From the NCBI GenBank assembly GCA_964483775.1, contig CAZADA010000001.1, positions 4,621 through 68,620 of the forward strand: a stretch of DNA of 64,000 nucleotides, in the 5' to 3' direction. Both the position numbers and the translations under genes were made by a program. The notes under the pieces were generated by a model. That model was not told the origin of the DNA, did no database searches, and was given only the letters and a program-made list of their open reading frames with translations. The stretch comes from CAZADA01 sp964483775. Lineage in GTDB: Bacteria > Pseudomonadota > Alphaproteobacteria > Caulobacterales > Maricaulaceae. Positions 43,315 through 50,320 of the stretch are shown piece by piece (the first letter of the stretch is position 1; each line of letters begins with the position of its first letter).

Positions 43315-44154
43315 CTAGCGTATCATCAACAACACCCGAGACGTCTGGGCGATCACCTGGGCCACGGGGGCTGGATTGTCAGGCGGGATAGGCGCGCCGT
43401 CGGGCCACAGCCCAATCAGCGTCTCGATCTCAGCCAAGACGGCATAGCGTGACGGATCGGTCATCGCAGTCGCCCTGTCGCGCGCGACAATGGCAAACCC
43501 ATAGGCGTCCTGGTACTCGCCAGCATCGGACACCGCGCCGTCGGTGATCGCGATCGTGTATTCCTCAGCGATCACATCCATCAGATAGCGGACGATCTCG
43601 GCGGGCTCGCCGCCGGCGCGCTCAGCCAGCATGGCGAGGTTGGCTTCAGCTTGGGCCAATTGCGGCTCGATCTCTTCAGCCGGACGCCCTTCTTCAAGGG
43701 CTTGCGACACCTGCTCAAAAACCGCGGCGTCAAAGCCCAGGGCATCAAGACCTTCCCGTTCGGCGGCATGGGTTTCTGATACCGGATGCAGCAGATGCGG
43801 CGCCGCCATCCCCGGCTCGCCCGCGCGGTACAGCGCAAGGCCGGCTTCAACATGGCCCGTCATGAAGGCCAAACGTTGGGGCAGGGGCAGCGCGTCGATG
43901 CTGTCAGCGCTGTCGTCGCCTTGGCCCGTCGTGGGCGAGGGCGGGGGCGCCGCTGGCGGAGACGCCGCGGGACTGGGGTTGGCTGTTGGACTGGTGCTCG
44001 GCGAGGCCGCTTCGGGGGTGGCGGGCGCCGCGTTGGGTGTCGATGTGGCGTCATCGTCGGTGACGGTCACGTCAAGGTCGCACGCTGCAAGCAGGGCCGG
44101 CGCGGCAAGGACGGCGGCCCCCAACACGGCCCATCGGTTCAAGACATGTGGCAT
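43315..44154 (-). CDS. Lipoprotein of unknown function with Pro/Thr/Ser-rich linker
   Basis: Not recognised by family. From ATG 44154 (GGAGGGG upstream) the 279-residue product starts with RWAVLGAAVLAAPALLAAC, a lipoprotein signal with Cys at about residue 25. Residues 30-85 are a Thr/Pro/Ser/Ala-rich spacer. The rest is helical and acidic, with HVEAGLALYRAGEPGMAAPHLLHPVSETHAAEREG followed by EYQDAYGFAIVARDRATAM. A linker of this kind usually holds a domain away from the membrane. The His-rich HLLHPVSETH segment could bind a metal, which is speculation. Confidence 0.72.
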   Translation of the reverse strand: MPHVLNRWAVLGAAVLAAPALLAACDLDVTVTDDDATSTPNAAPATPEAASPSTSPTANPSPAASPPAAPPPSPTTGQGDDSADSIDALPLPQRLAFMTGHVEAGLALYRAGEPGMAAPHLLHPVSETHAAEREGLDALGFDAAVFEQVSQALEEGRPAEEIEPQLAQAEANLAMLAERAGGEPAEIVRYLMDVIAEEYTIAITDGAVSDAGEYQDAYGFAIVARDRATAMTDPSRYAVLAEIETLIGLWPDGAPIPPDNPAPVAQVIAQTSRVLLMIR

Positions 44155-44426
44155 CGCCGCCCCTCCATCCAGGCGACCCGTCGTGTCGGGTCGTTGTTTT
44201 CCGTATTGCAAATCATTCGCACGAATAGGGCAAGTCGCCGACCGCGACCAGTGGCCTTAGCGGGTTTACAATGTCGCAGGCGCGGGCCCCAGCACGGTTG
44301 GGGGACGCGCGAGCCAGTCACCCCTTACCGTTGAACGACAAAGCTGTGGAACTCGCCCCATTCGTGTGGGAAGGCGCCCGCCCTTCGGTTAGGCTGTTTT
44401 GGGCAAATATGAAGGGGGAATGTCGT

Positions 44427-45641
44427 ATGAGGGTCTGCATCCTAGGCCGCGTCATAGCCGCAATCACACTGACGCTCGCCTCGTTGTCCGCCGTGGCCCA
44501 AGAGCCAGCGGAGACTTACGGCGTGATCGAGATCGGCTCGAGCGGGGTGAAGGCGTCCGCCTACCACGTGTCGATCGAACAGGCGCGCGACATGCTCGAA
44601 ACGCCGAGCGCAGGCGCGGGTTTGCGCTATGCTCTGTTCGCCGAACATCGGCTTGTGACGTACCAAGAGCGCGACGTGAATCCCTATCGCGCCGAAAATG
44701 TCGATCGCACCGTGCGAGCGGTGAACGACTTCATGACGACCATGACCGACCGAGACGCGATCCCGCGCGATCACATCTTCGTTGTCGCCTCAGCTGGGCT
44801 GAGCGATGTGGAGCACGCCGCCGATCTCGGCTTCGCCATCGTCAGCGAAACCAGCATGCCCGTCGAGTTCATCACGGCCCACCGCGAAGCCGCGTTGAAT
44901 TTTGACTGGATCACGCCGAACTACCGGCGCGAGTCGGCCCTGGTGATCGACATCGGCAGCAGCAATGTCAGCGCCGGCTATTTGCGCATAGAGCGAACGG
45001 TGTCGGGTCGTCACGAGGCCTTTGAGCTGTTGCCGACCGGCACCAAATCGACCCTGGATGACGTGCTGGCGGTGACCCGCGGCGCACAGCCCAGCGATCT
45101 TGCTGAGCTGCTCAGCGCCTATCGTCAAACCGTCGTCGAACCAGCCTATTACCGCGTCCAGGCCAACCATCCCGGCCTGGATCATCGCGAGCGGGTCTAC
45201 CTGTTGGGCGGGATCGTGTGGGCGCTGGCGGCCCACCAACACCCCCATAGGCATGGCGAAAACTGGCCGCCGCTTGAGAGCGCCGACATCGCCGCCTTCA
45301 GGGATCGGATTGTCCGCGGCGACGCTTTCACGCCCGACGCACACGCCATGGCCGAGGTGACCGATCCTGAGCTGCGCGCTGACGCGCTGGCGGAACTGGA
45401 ACGCGTCGCCGACGTGTTCACCGCCGACCAATTGTTGGCCGGCGCCGAGCTGTTGGTGGCGCTCGACAACCGCCTCGATCTGGCCGCGCGTGACGCTGTG
45501 TTCTTCTCACGCGTGGGGCGCGATGGTTGGCGGTCTCAATACATGCTGGAGAAGATCGTCGCCTTACACGCCGAGCCGGACCCGGTACAGGCCCTGGTCG
45601 ACCCGCAGATGAACGAAACATTAAACACCGGCAAGACTTAG
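44427..45641 (+). CDS. Exported Ppx/GppA-like (ASKHA-fold) protein
   Basis: A 404-residue protein with a signal peptide, RVIAAITLTLASLSAVA-QEP (cleavage near residue 24). The mature protein has two phosphate-loop-like repeats of the actin/Hsp70/Ppx fold: YGVIEIGSSGVKASAY (about 31-46) and ALVIDIGSSNVSAGY with Asp175. These correspond to Ppx/GppA motifs, but the first Asp of the family is replaced by Glu35. The helical C-terminal half (LLGGIVWALAAHQHPHRH, then DRIVRGDAFTPDAHAMAE) follows. An AAGGGGGAA element lies 7 bases before the ATG at 44427; codons upstream to 44271 have no conserved look. Ppx proteins are cytosolic, so an exported member is odd. Confidence 0.7.
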   Translation: MRVCILGRVIAAITLTLASLSAVAQEPAETYGVIEIGSSGVKASAYHVSIEQARDMLETPSAGAGLRYALFAEHRLVTYQERDVNPYRAENVDRTVRAVNDFMTTMTDRDAIPRDHIFVVASAGLSDVEHAADLGFAIVSETSMPVEFITAHREAALNFDWITPNYRRESALVIDIGSSNVSAGYLRIERTVSGRHEAFELLPTGTKSTLDDVLAVTRGAQPSDLAELLSAYRQTVVEPAYYRVQANHPGLDHRERVYLLGGIVWALAAHQHPHRHGENWPPLESADIAAFRDRIVRGDAFTPDAHAMAEVTDPELRADALAELERVADVFTADQLLAGAELLVALDNRLDLAARDAVFFSRVGRDGWRSQYMLEKIVALHAEPDPVQALVDPQMNETLNTGKT

Positions 45642-45703
45642 AACCATCTTCGCCGAAGCGACGTAACTATTGGCGTCGCATGCATGAGACGTCCCCAAAA
45701 CCA

Positions 45704-45729
45704 GCGCCGGCGGTGTTCGCCGCCGGCGC
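45704..45729 (+). promoter_or_regulatory. Strong hairpin in the leader of the fasciclin gene
   Basis: GCGCCGGCGG (45704-45713), loop TGTTCG, CCGCCGGCGC (45720-45729): a perfect 10-base-pair stem. It lies 24 bases before the GTG start and 12 before the GGAGGAG ribosome-binding site. There is no T tract, so a leader RNA structure is as likely as a terminator of the preceding gene. Confidence 0.5.
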
Positions 45730-45753
45730 GTCATCAAACTGGAGGAGAGCCTC

Positions 45754-46272
45754 GTGCGCTACCTGATCCTAGCCGTTGCACTGACCACAGCCCTGACAAC
45801 CCCCGCCTTTGCGCATCCTGAAGATGAATGCCGCTCCACGACGCGCACCGCCGCTGTCGAGGCTGATATCGTTGAAACCGCCATTGCAGCCGGCCAGTTC
45901 ACCACATTGGTCAGCGCCGTTGACGCGGCGGGGCTCGTCGATACGCTTCGCAGTGACGGTCCGTTCACCGTGTTCGCCCCGGTGGATTCCGCTTTCGCCC
46001 AGTTGCCGGACGGCGAGCTGCATCGCCTGTTGCGCCGGGAGAACCGTCATGAGCTCGCCGATCTTCTGAAGCTGCACGTGGTTCCGGGCGCGATCACCTC
46101 GGACCGCCTGCAAGGCCGGATCTTGTCGGTCGACACCGCCAGCGGCGACAGTGTGCTGATTGACGCGACCGACGGCGTGCGGGTGGGCAACGCGCAAGTC
46201 ATCCAAGCTGACATCGCCACGTCCAACGGTGTGATTCACATCATCGATCGCGTCATCATCCCCACATCGTAA
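45754..46272 (+). CDS. Secreted fasciclin-domain protein
   Basis: A 172-residue protein with a signal peptide, RYLILAVALTTALTTPAFA-HPED. One FAS1 domain covers about 32-170: FTTLVSAVDAAGLVDTLRSDGPFTVFAPVDSAFAQLP is the H1 block, LLKLHVVPGAITSDRL and NGVIHIIDRVIIP the later ones. FAS1 domains mediate adhesion in the periplasm or at the surface. The start is the GTG after GGAGGAG. A possible EcfG-type promoter (AGAAC, 17 bases, CGTA) starts near 45643, suggesting a link to the general stress response, weakly supported. Confidence 0.87.
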   Translation: MRYLILAVALTTALTTPAFAHPEDECRSTTRTAAVEADIVETAIAAGQFTTLVSAVDAAGLVDTLRSDGPFTVFAPVDSAFAQLPDGELHRLLRRENRHELADLLKLHVVPGAITSDRLQGRILSVDTASGDSVLIDATDGVRVGNAQVIQADIATSNGVIHIIDRVIIPTS

Positions 46273-46298
46273 AGCGCATGTAGTTTCAGTTGCGTAGA

Positions 46299-46323
46299 GG
46301 GCGCGCCCGGTCGTGGCGCGCCC
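46299..46323. terminator. Perfect hairpin after the fasciclin gene
   Basis: GGGCGCGCC (46299-46307), loop CGGTCGT, GGCGCGCCC (46315-46323): a perfect nine-base-pair stem about 27 bases after the fasciclin stop. It probably ends that transcript; there is no T tract, so termination may not be intrinsic. Confidence 0.42.
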
Positions 46324-46349
46324 CAAGACTGCGCGGCGCCCGCCAAATT

Positions 46350-46403
46350 ACTAAATGCTTAGTTGACTGATGCGGCGCCGTCGCGTAGGTGACTATCAAC
46401 TAA
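46350..46403. promoter_or_regulatory. Inverted-repeat operators upstream of blaI
   Basis: ACTAA (46350-46354), ATGC, TTAGT (46359-46363) is a perfect short dyad. TTAGTTGA (46359-46366) is repeated in inverse as TCAACTAA (46396-46403), 12 bases before the BlaI ATG. Together they look like two BlaI sites controlling the blaI-M56 unit. The usual TACA/TGTA core of staphylococcal BlaI is not evident. Confidence 0.5.
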
Positions 46404-46414
46404 GGATTTCGTAG

Positions 46415-46804
46415 ATGCCCCGATCGCCGTCACCCCAACTCACCGATGCCGAACACCGGATCATTGCTGTCCTGTGGGAGCGGGGCGAAGCGAGCGTGCG
46501 CGACGTGACCGATGCGCTCAAGCCCACGCACGACTTGGCTTACACCACCGTGCTGACCACCATGAAAATCATGGCGGACAAGGGGTATCTGGGCTTTCGC
46601 AAAGAGGGGCGCGCCCACATTTACCAGCCGCTCATTTCGCGGGATGGCGCGCGCCGGCGTGCTGTGGGCTCCATACTGAGCACCTTGTTTGACGGTTCGC
46701 CGCGTCGTTTGGCGCAGCACCTCATCGAAGATGAAAAGCTAAGCCTGGATGACATTGAAGCGCTGCGCGCGGCTTTGATCGACCAGGATAATCAGGGGGG
46801 GTAG
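46415..46804 (+). CDS. BlaI/MecI/CopY family repressor
   Basis: A 129-residue winged-helix repressor. LTDAEHRIIAVLWERGEASVRDVTDAL and LAYTTVLTTMKIMADKGYLGFRKEGRAHIYQPL are the typical helix-turn-helix and wing, closely matching the BlaI layout W-x-x-G-x(5)-V-x-x-x-L then Y-T-T-V-x-T-x-L-x-R-L-x-x-K-G. The C-terminal helical region forms the dimer; BlaR1 cleaves BlaI there. An M56 protease gene follows 5 bases later, as in bla/mec systems. AAGGA lies 8 bases before the ATG, and inverted repeats just upstream suggest autoregulation. Confidence 0.93.
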   Translation: MPRSPSPQLTDAEHRIIAVLWERGEASVRDVTDALKPTHDLAYTTVLTTMKIMADKGYLGFRKEGRAHIYQPLISRDGARRRAVGSILSTLFDGSPRRLAQHLIEDEKLSLDDIEALRAALIDQDNQGG

Positions 46805-46809
46805 GGGAC

Positions 46810-48633
46810 ATGGCCGTCACATTGGTCGCCGCTGCTGGAGTGATGGTTGCAGCGCTGACTTTGTTGGCGCTTTTGGCGTTTGTCGCCAACCGGGTCTTGC
46901 CTGAGCGTTGGGTCAAGGAGCGCCATGACATCGCCCTTGTCGCCTTTTTCCTCGCCCCGGTGGTGTTCATCCTCGCAGCGACGCCCGCCCCGCCAAAGCC
47001 ACAAGAGGTCGAGGCCGCGGCAACCCAAGCGGGCGAGGCGGCCCCCGAAACGGCGCGCCCATCATCACGCCAGGCGGCTGAGCCATCGCCCGTCCGCGAG
47101 CCATCGCGTTGGTCGCGATCCGAGCGCCCCAACCCTCCGCAGGCCATAGCCGAACCCCAAACCGTGGTGGTGACGCGGCGAGAGCCCGCCCCCCGGCCGC
47201 GTGTGCTGGCCGCGCCCCGTCCCGCCCCAGCGCCGCAAGCGGATCGGACCGAGCGCGCCGCGCCGGACGTTGAGGCGGGCCCAACGGCTGAACGGGTCGG
47301 CGAACAGCCGGCCCAAGTTTCGACCCCCGCCGAGGGTTCGACCGGTGAACCGCCAGCCTGGCGCCGAGCGCTGCAATCGACATGGATGGCGGGTGTCTTG
47401 CTTGGCGTGTGGGCGCTCGGCGCTATCGTGTGTGGTGTGCGTTTGGCCGCCGATCTCCGGGCGTTGATGGCCCTCAAAGCCCAAAGCGAGCCCGAGCCCG
47501 TTCCAGCCGACGTCGAGCTCTCTCGGTCCGTCGATATCCGCCGATCCTCCGCCATAGCCGCACCCATGTTGGCCGGCTACAGTCGCCCCGCCATCCTCGT
47601 GCCGCAGGATTTTGAGGTTAGCCCCACCGCGCGCCCAATCCTTGAGCACGAGATCGCCCACCAAGTGCGCCGCGACCATTGGTGCGCGTTGGCCATGCGG
47701 TTGGTGACGGCCGTGTTTTGGTGGGCGCTCCCGCTGCAAGTGCTGGCCCGTCACATCAACCAGACGCGCGAGACGCTGTGCGACGAACGCGCCGCAGCCA
47801 TTACGGGCGCGCCGACCCAACTCGCCCATGCCTTGCTCGATGTCGCCGCCCGGCGCGCACGCACGCCCGAGCTCGGCCTGGCCGCCGCGCCGTCACAATC
47901 GGCGCTCGCAGGCAGAGTGCGCTATTTGGCGCGCACCAAAGGCCGCCGCGTGCGCCCCGCGCGTTTCCGTTTGGTGGTTTTGGCGCCGGCGCTCGCCACG
48001 CCCGTCCTCGCCATGACCCCGCAAGTAGGGGCCACTCGGAGCGATCACGCAGCCGACGACGCGGTGCGGTTCGTGGCGCCGAGCGGCGCCGAACGCTCCA
48101 TGCACGCTCAGTCCAAGTTGTGGAGCGAGCCTCTCAGCCCCAATCTGGTGGACCAAATCGCTTCGGTGCGCACATCGTCGGTCGAGCTTTGGTCCATAGG
48201 GCACGCCCAAGCCCTGGCTCACACCACAGCGGCGTCAACCGCCGCGCGCCACACCCGCGGCCGGGTCAACCGATCCGTCGCTGCGACGTTGGGGGACAGC
48301 GAACGTCGCAGGCTGCGCCAGTACGGCGTTACGGTCGCCGACGTGGAGGCGTTTCGCGCCGCCGGCCTTGACGATATCTCCGTGGACGGCGCGATTGAAG
48401 CCGCCATTCACGGCGTAACGCCTGAGTATGCGCGCGCCATCGTCGGGCTCGACTTTCCCGAACTGTGCGTGGAGGCGTTGATTGAGCTGCGCAGCCTTGG
48501 CGTCAGCGCCGATTACATCAAGCAGTTCCGAGAGCTCGGGTACAGTGGTCTCACCCTTGATGAGGTCGCCGCCTATCATCGTCACGGCGTTGAGCTGCGC
48601 GATCTACGCTTGGCCCCGCACGATCCGCCCTAA
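46810..48633 (+). CDS. M56 (BlaR1-like) membrane protease with 29-residue repeats as sensor
   Basis: A 607-residue membrane protein. Two helices near the N-terminus (about 4-26 and 39-57), a Pro/Ala-rich linker (60-185), further membrane segments (about 198-216, 290-310), and a last one near 385-402. The zinc site HEIAH is at residues 280-284, followed by an acidic LCDERA ligand segment, as in BlaR1 gluzincins. The C-terminal, probably periplasmic, region lacks any penicillin-binding (SxxK) domain; instead residues 504-590 hold three copies of a 29-residue unit (YGVTVADVEAFRAAGLDD, HGVTPEYARAIVG, LGVSADYIKQFRELGY). The next gene encodes a secreted protein built of the same units. It forms a unit with blaI, so signal-dependent cleavage of the repressor is expected. 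Confidence 0.85.
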   Translation: MAVTLVAAAGVMVAALTLLALLAFVANRVLPERWVKERHDIALVAFFLAPVVFILAATPAPPKPQEVEAAATQAGEAAPETARPSSRQAAEPSPVREPSRWSRSERPNPPQAIAEPQTVVVTRREPAPRPRVLAAPRPAPAPQADRTERAAPDVEAGPTAERVGEQPAQVSTPAEGSTGEPPAWRRALQSTWMAGVLLGVWALGAIVCGVRLAADLRALMALKAQSEPEPVPADVELSRSVDIRRSSAIAAPMLAGYSRPAILVPQDFEVSPTARPILEHEIAHQVRRDHWCALAMRLVTAVFWWALPLQVLARHINQTRETLCDERAAAITGAPTQLAHALLDVAARRARTPELGLAAAPSQSALAGRVRYLARTKGRRVRPARFRLVVLAPALATPVLAMTPQVGATRSDHAADDAVRFVAPSGAERSMHAQSKLWSEPLSPNLVDQIASVRTSSVELWSIGHAQALAHTTAASTAARHTRGRVNRSVAATLGDSERRRLRQYGVTVADVEAFRAAGLDDISVDGAIEAAIHGVTPEYARAIVGLDFPELCVEALIELRSLGVSADYIKQFRELGYSGLTLDEVAAYHRHGVELRDLRLAPHDPP

Positions 48634-48717
48634 GCGCTGACCGCCGCCCCAAAAAACGCCCCTTCATTGAACGCTCACACCTCTGCGCCGTCCCCTCGCC
48701 GCCGAAAGGAGAAACGC

Positions 48718-50229
48718 ATGCCCAACGTCCGCACCCTCGCCAGCGCCGCAGCAGCCCTGGTCGCCATGACCGTGGCCGCACCCATGGCTGAAGCCCAAGT
48801 GATTGACTGGCGGATCCTGCCGTCCAGCGACTCCGACGGCGACACCATCCACATGTCGATACGGCGCATCACTGAAAACCAGGGCCAGTCCAACGTTTCG
48901 CGCCATTGGTCGATGGCCGAGCTGCAAGGATTGCGGTGGGAAGACGTTCAGCGCGATGACAGCACCGCCGTCGAGTTCACCATCGACCGCCCGGCCGGCC
49001 GGCTCGATTGTACAGGTTACGTGCAAAATGGCGGCGGCGGCGGTGAGTGCGAGTTCACCGCTTACGATGCGTTCGCCCAAGCGTTAAGCGCGCGCGGTCT
49101 TGATCGTCCCAACGGGCGTGAGTTGTACATGCTCACGCTGACAAACGTAGAGATCGATTGGCTGGACGCCTTCGAGGAGCGTGGCTATGAGCGCCCCGAC
49201 CTTGAAACCCTGATCTCCCTCGCGATCCACAAAGCCACGCCCGAGTTTGACAGTGAACTGGCCGCCATCGGCTACCGTCCAGACGATCTGGACCATTTGG
49301 TCGCCTTCAAAATCCATGGCGTCACCGCCGAGCGCATGGGCGGATTTGCTGACTTAGGCGCCCCCTATGACTCCCTCGCCCCCGATGAGGCGTTGTCGCT
49401 GAACATTCATGGTGTGACGCCCGAATTCATTCGCGAAATGCAGGCCGCCGGCTTCGACCGACTGTCCCCCGACCGTCTCATGGCTTTCAAGATCCACAAT
49501 GTCGGTCCCGATTATCTCAGCGCCTTGGCCCAGGCAGGTTATGACGATTTGGACGTCGACGACATTGTGAGCTTCGCCGTTCACGGCGTTGACGCGGACT
49601 ATGTCGCCGCGATCGGCGATGCCGGGTATCCCAACCTTGACGCTGATGACATCGTCGGCTTCCGGATCCATGGCGTGAATCCTGATCTGGTCCAGCAGTT
49701 GGCGCAGGCCGGCTATTCCGATCTCGACGCTGAGGACATTGTGTCGTTTGCGATGCATGGGGTCGACGCCGATTTCATTCGCGCCGCTCGCGAGTCGGGT
49801 TTTGACAATCTGGACGCCGACAAACTCATCGCCTTCAAGATGCACAATGTCGACGCTGATTACATTCGCCAACTCGCCGAAGCGGGCTTTGATGATTTTG
49901 ACGCCGAGGAAATCATCAGCTTCGCGATCCACGGCGTTGACGTGGATTTCATTAAGCAGATGCAAGAGGCGGGCTTTGACGATCTGGACGTTGGTGATGT
50001 CGTTGAGATGCGCATTCACGGCGTGCGCCCCGCCTTTGTGCGCGAGCTCAAAGAGGCTGGCGTTGAAGATTTGGATGCCGACACGCTTGTTGAGCTGAGC
50101 ATCCACGGGATTTCGCCCGAGTACATCCGGGGCTTTACCGATAATGGTCTTGCTGTTCCCTCGGCCGACCGCCTGATCCAGATGAAGATCGCGGGATTTG
50201 ACCCGCGCCGACTCACGCGATCCGAGTAG
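48718..50229 (+). CDS. Secreted protein of twelve 29-residue repeats
   Basis: A 503-residue exported protein with a signal peptide (cleavage after residue 26, MAEA-QVID). Residues 27-140 form a beta-rich domain with VEFTIDRPAGRLDC and a Gly-rich GGGGGECEF, whose two Cys may pair. Residues 141-490 hold twelve tandem units of 29 residues (unit 3 has 31), with consensus I-H-G-V-x-(P/A)-(D/E)-(Y/F)-I-x-x-L-x-x-A-G-(Y/F)-x-x-L-x-x-D-x-I-V-x-F, then a partial unit. AAAGGAG stands before the ATG at 48718. The M56 protease gene, 84 bases upstream, ends in three identical-type units. I recall such repeats beside BlaR1-like genes elsewhere, but know no function. Confidence 0.85.
   Translation: MPNVRTLASAAAALVAMTVAAPMAEAQVIDWRILPSSDSDGDTIHMSIRRITENQGQSNVSRHWSMAELQGLRWEDVQRDDSTAVEFTIDRPAGRLDCTGYVQNGGGGGECEFTAYDAFAQALSARGLDRPNGRELYMLTLTNVEIDWLDAFEERGYERPDLETLISLAIHKATPEFDSELAAIGYRPDDLDHLVAFKIHGVTAERMGGFADLGAPYDSLAPDEALSLNIHGVTPEFIREMQAAGFDRLSPDRLMAFKIHNVGPDYLSALAQAGYDDLDVDDIVSFAVHGVDADYVAAIGDAGYPNLDADDIVGFRIHGVNPDLVQQLAQAGYSDLDAEDIVSFAMHGVDADFIRAARESGFDNLDADKLIAFKMHNVDADYIRQLAEAGFDDFDAEEIISFAIHGVDVDFIKQMQEAGFDDLDVGDVVEMRIHGVRPAFVRELKEAGVEDLDADTLVELSIHGISPEYIRGFTDNGLAVPSADRLIQMKIAGFDPRRLTRSE
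49138..50187 (+). repeat. Twelve tandem coding repeats of about 87 bp
   Basis: The coding region for residues 141-490 is made of twelve units of 87 bases (one of 93). They are conserved at protein rather than DNA level: codons vary between neighbours, so the array is old or selected for protein structure. Examples of unit borders are the ATTCATGGT-, ATCCACGGC- and ATGCATGGG-type starts that encode (I/M)HG. Confidence 0.88.
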
Positions 50230-50320
50230 TGAGGCAAAACAACACTCACTGCAGCAATTCGCAACTGGACGCTCCTTCCTTTTGCAGGGCACACTGTCGC
50301 CATAATTAAGGCAGGACATC

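Noticed and set aside
49138..50187. CRISPR-like or DNA-level tandem repeat interpretation of the 87-bp array
   Set aside because: Units diverge at synonymous positions and conserve protein sequence; no spacers or Cas genes are seen.
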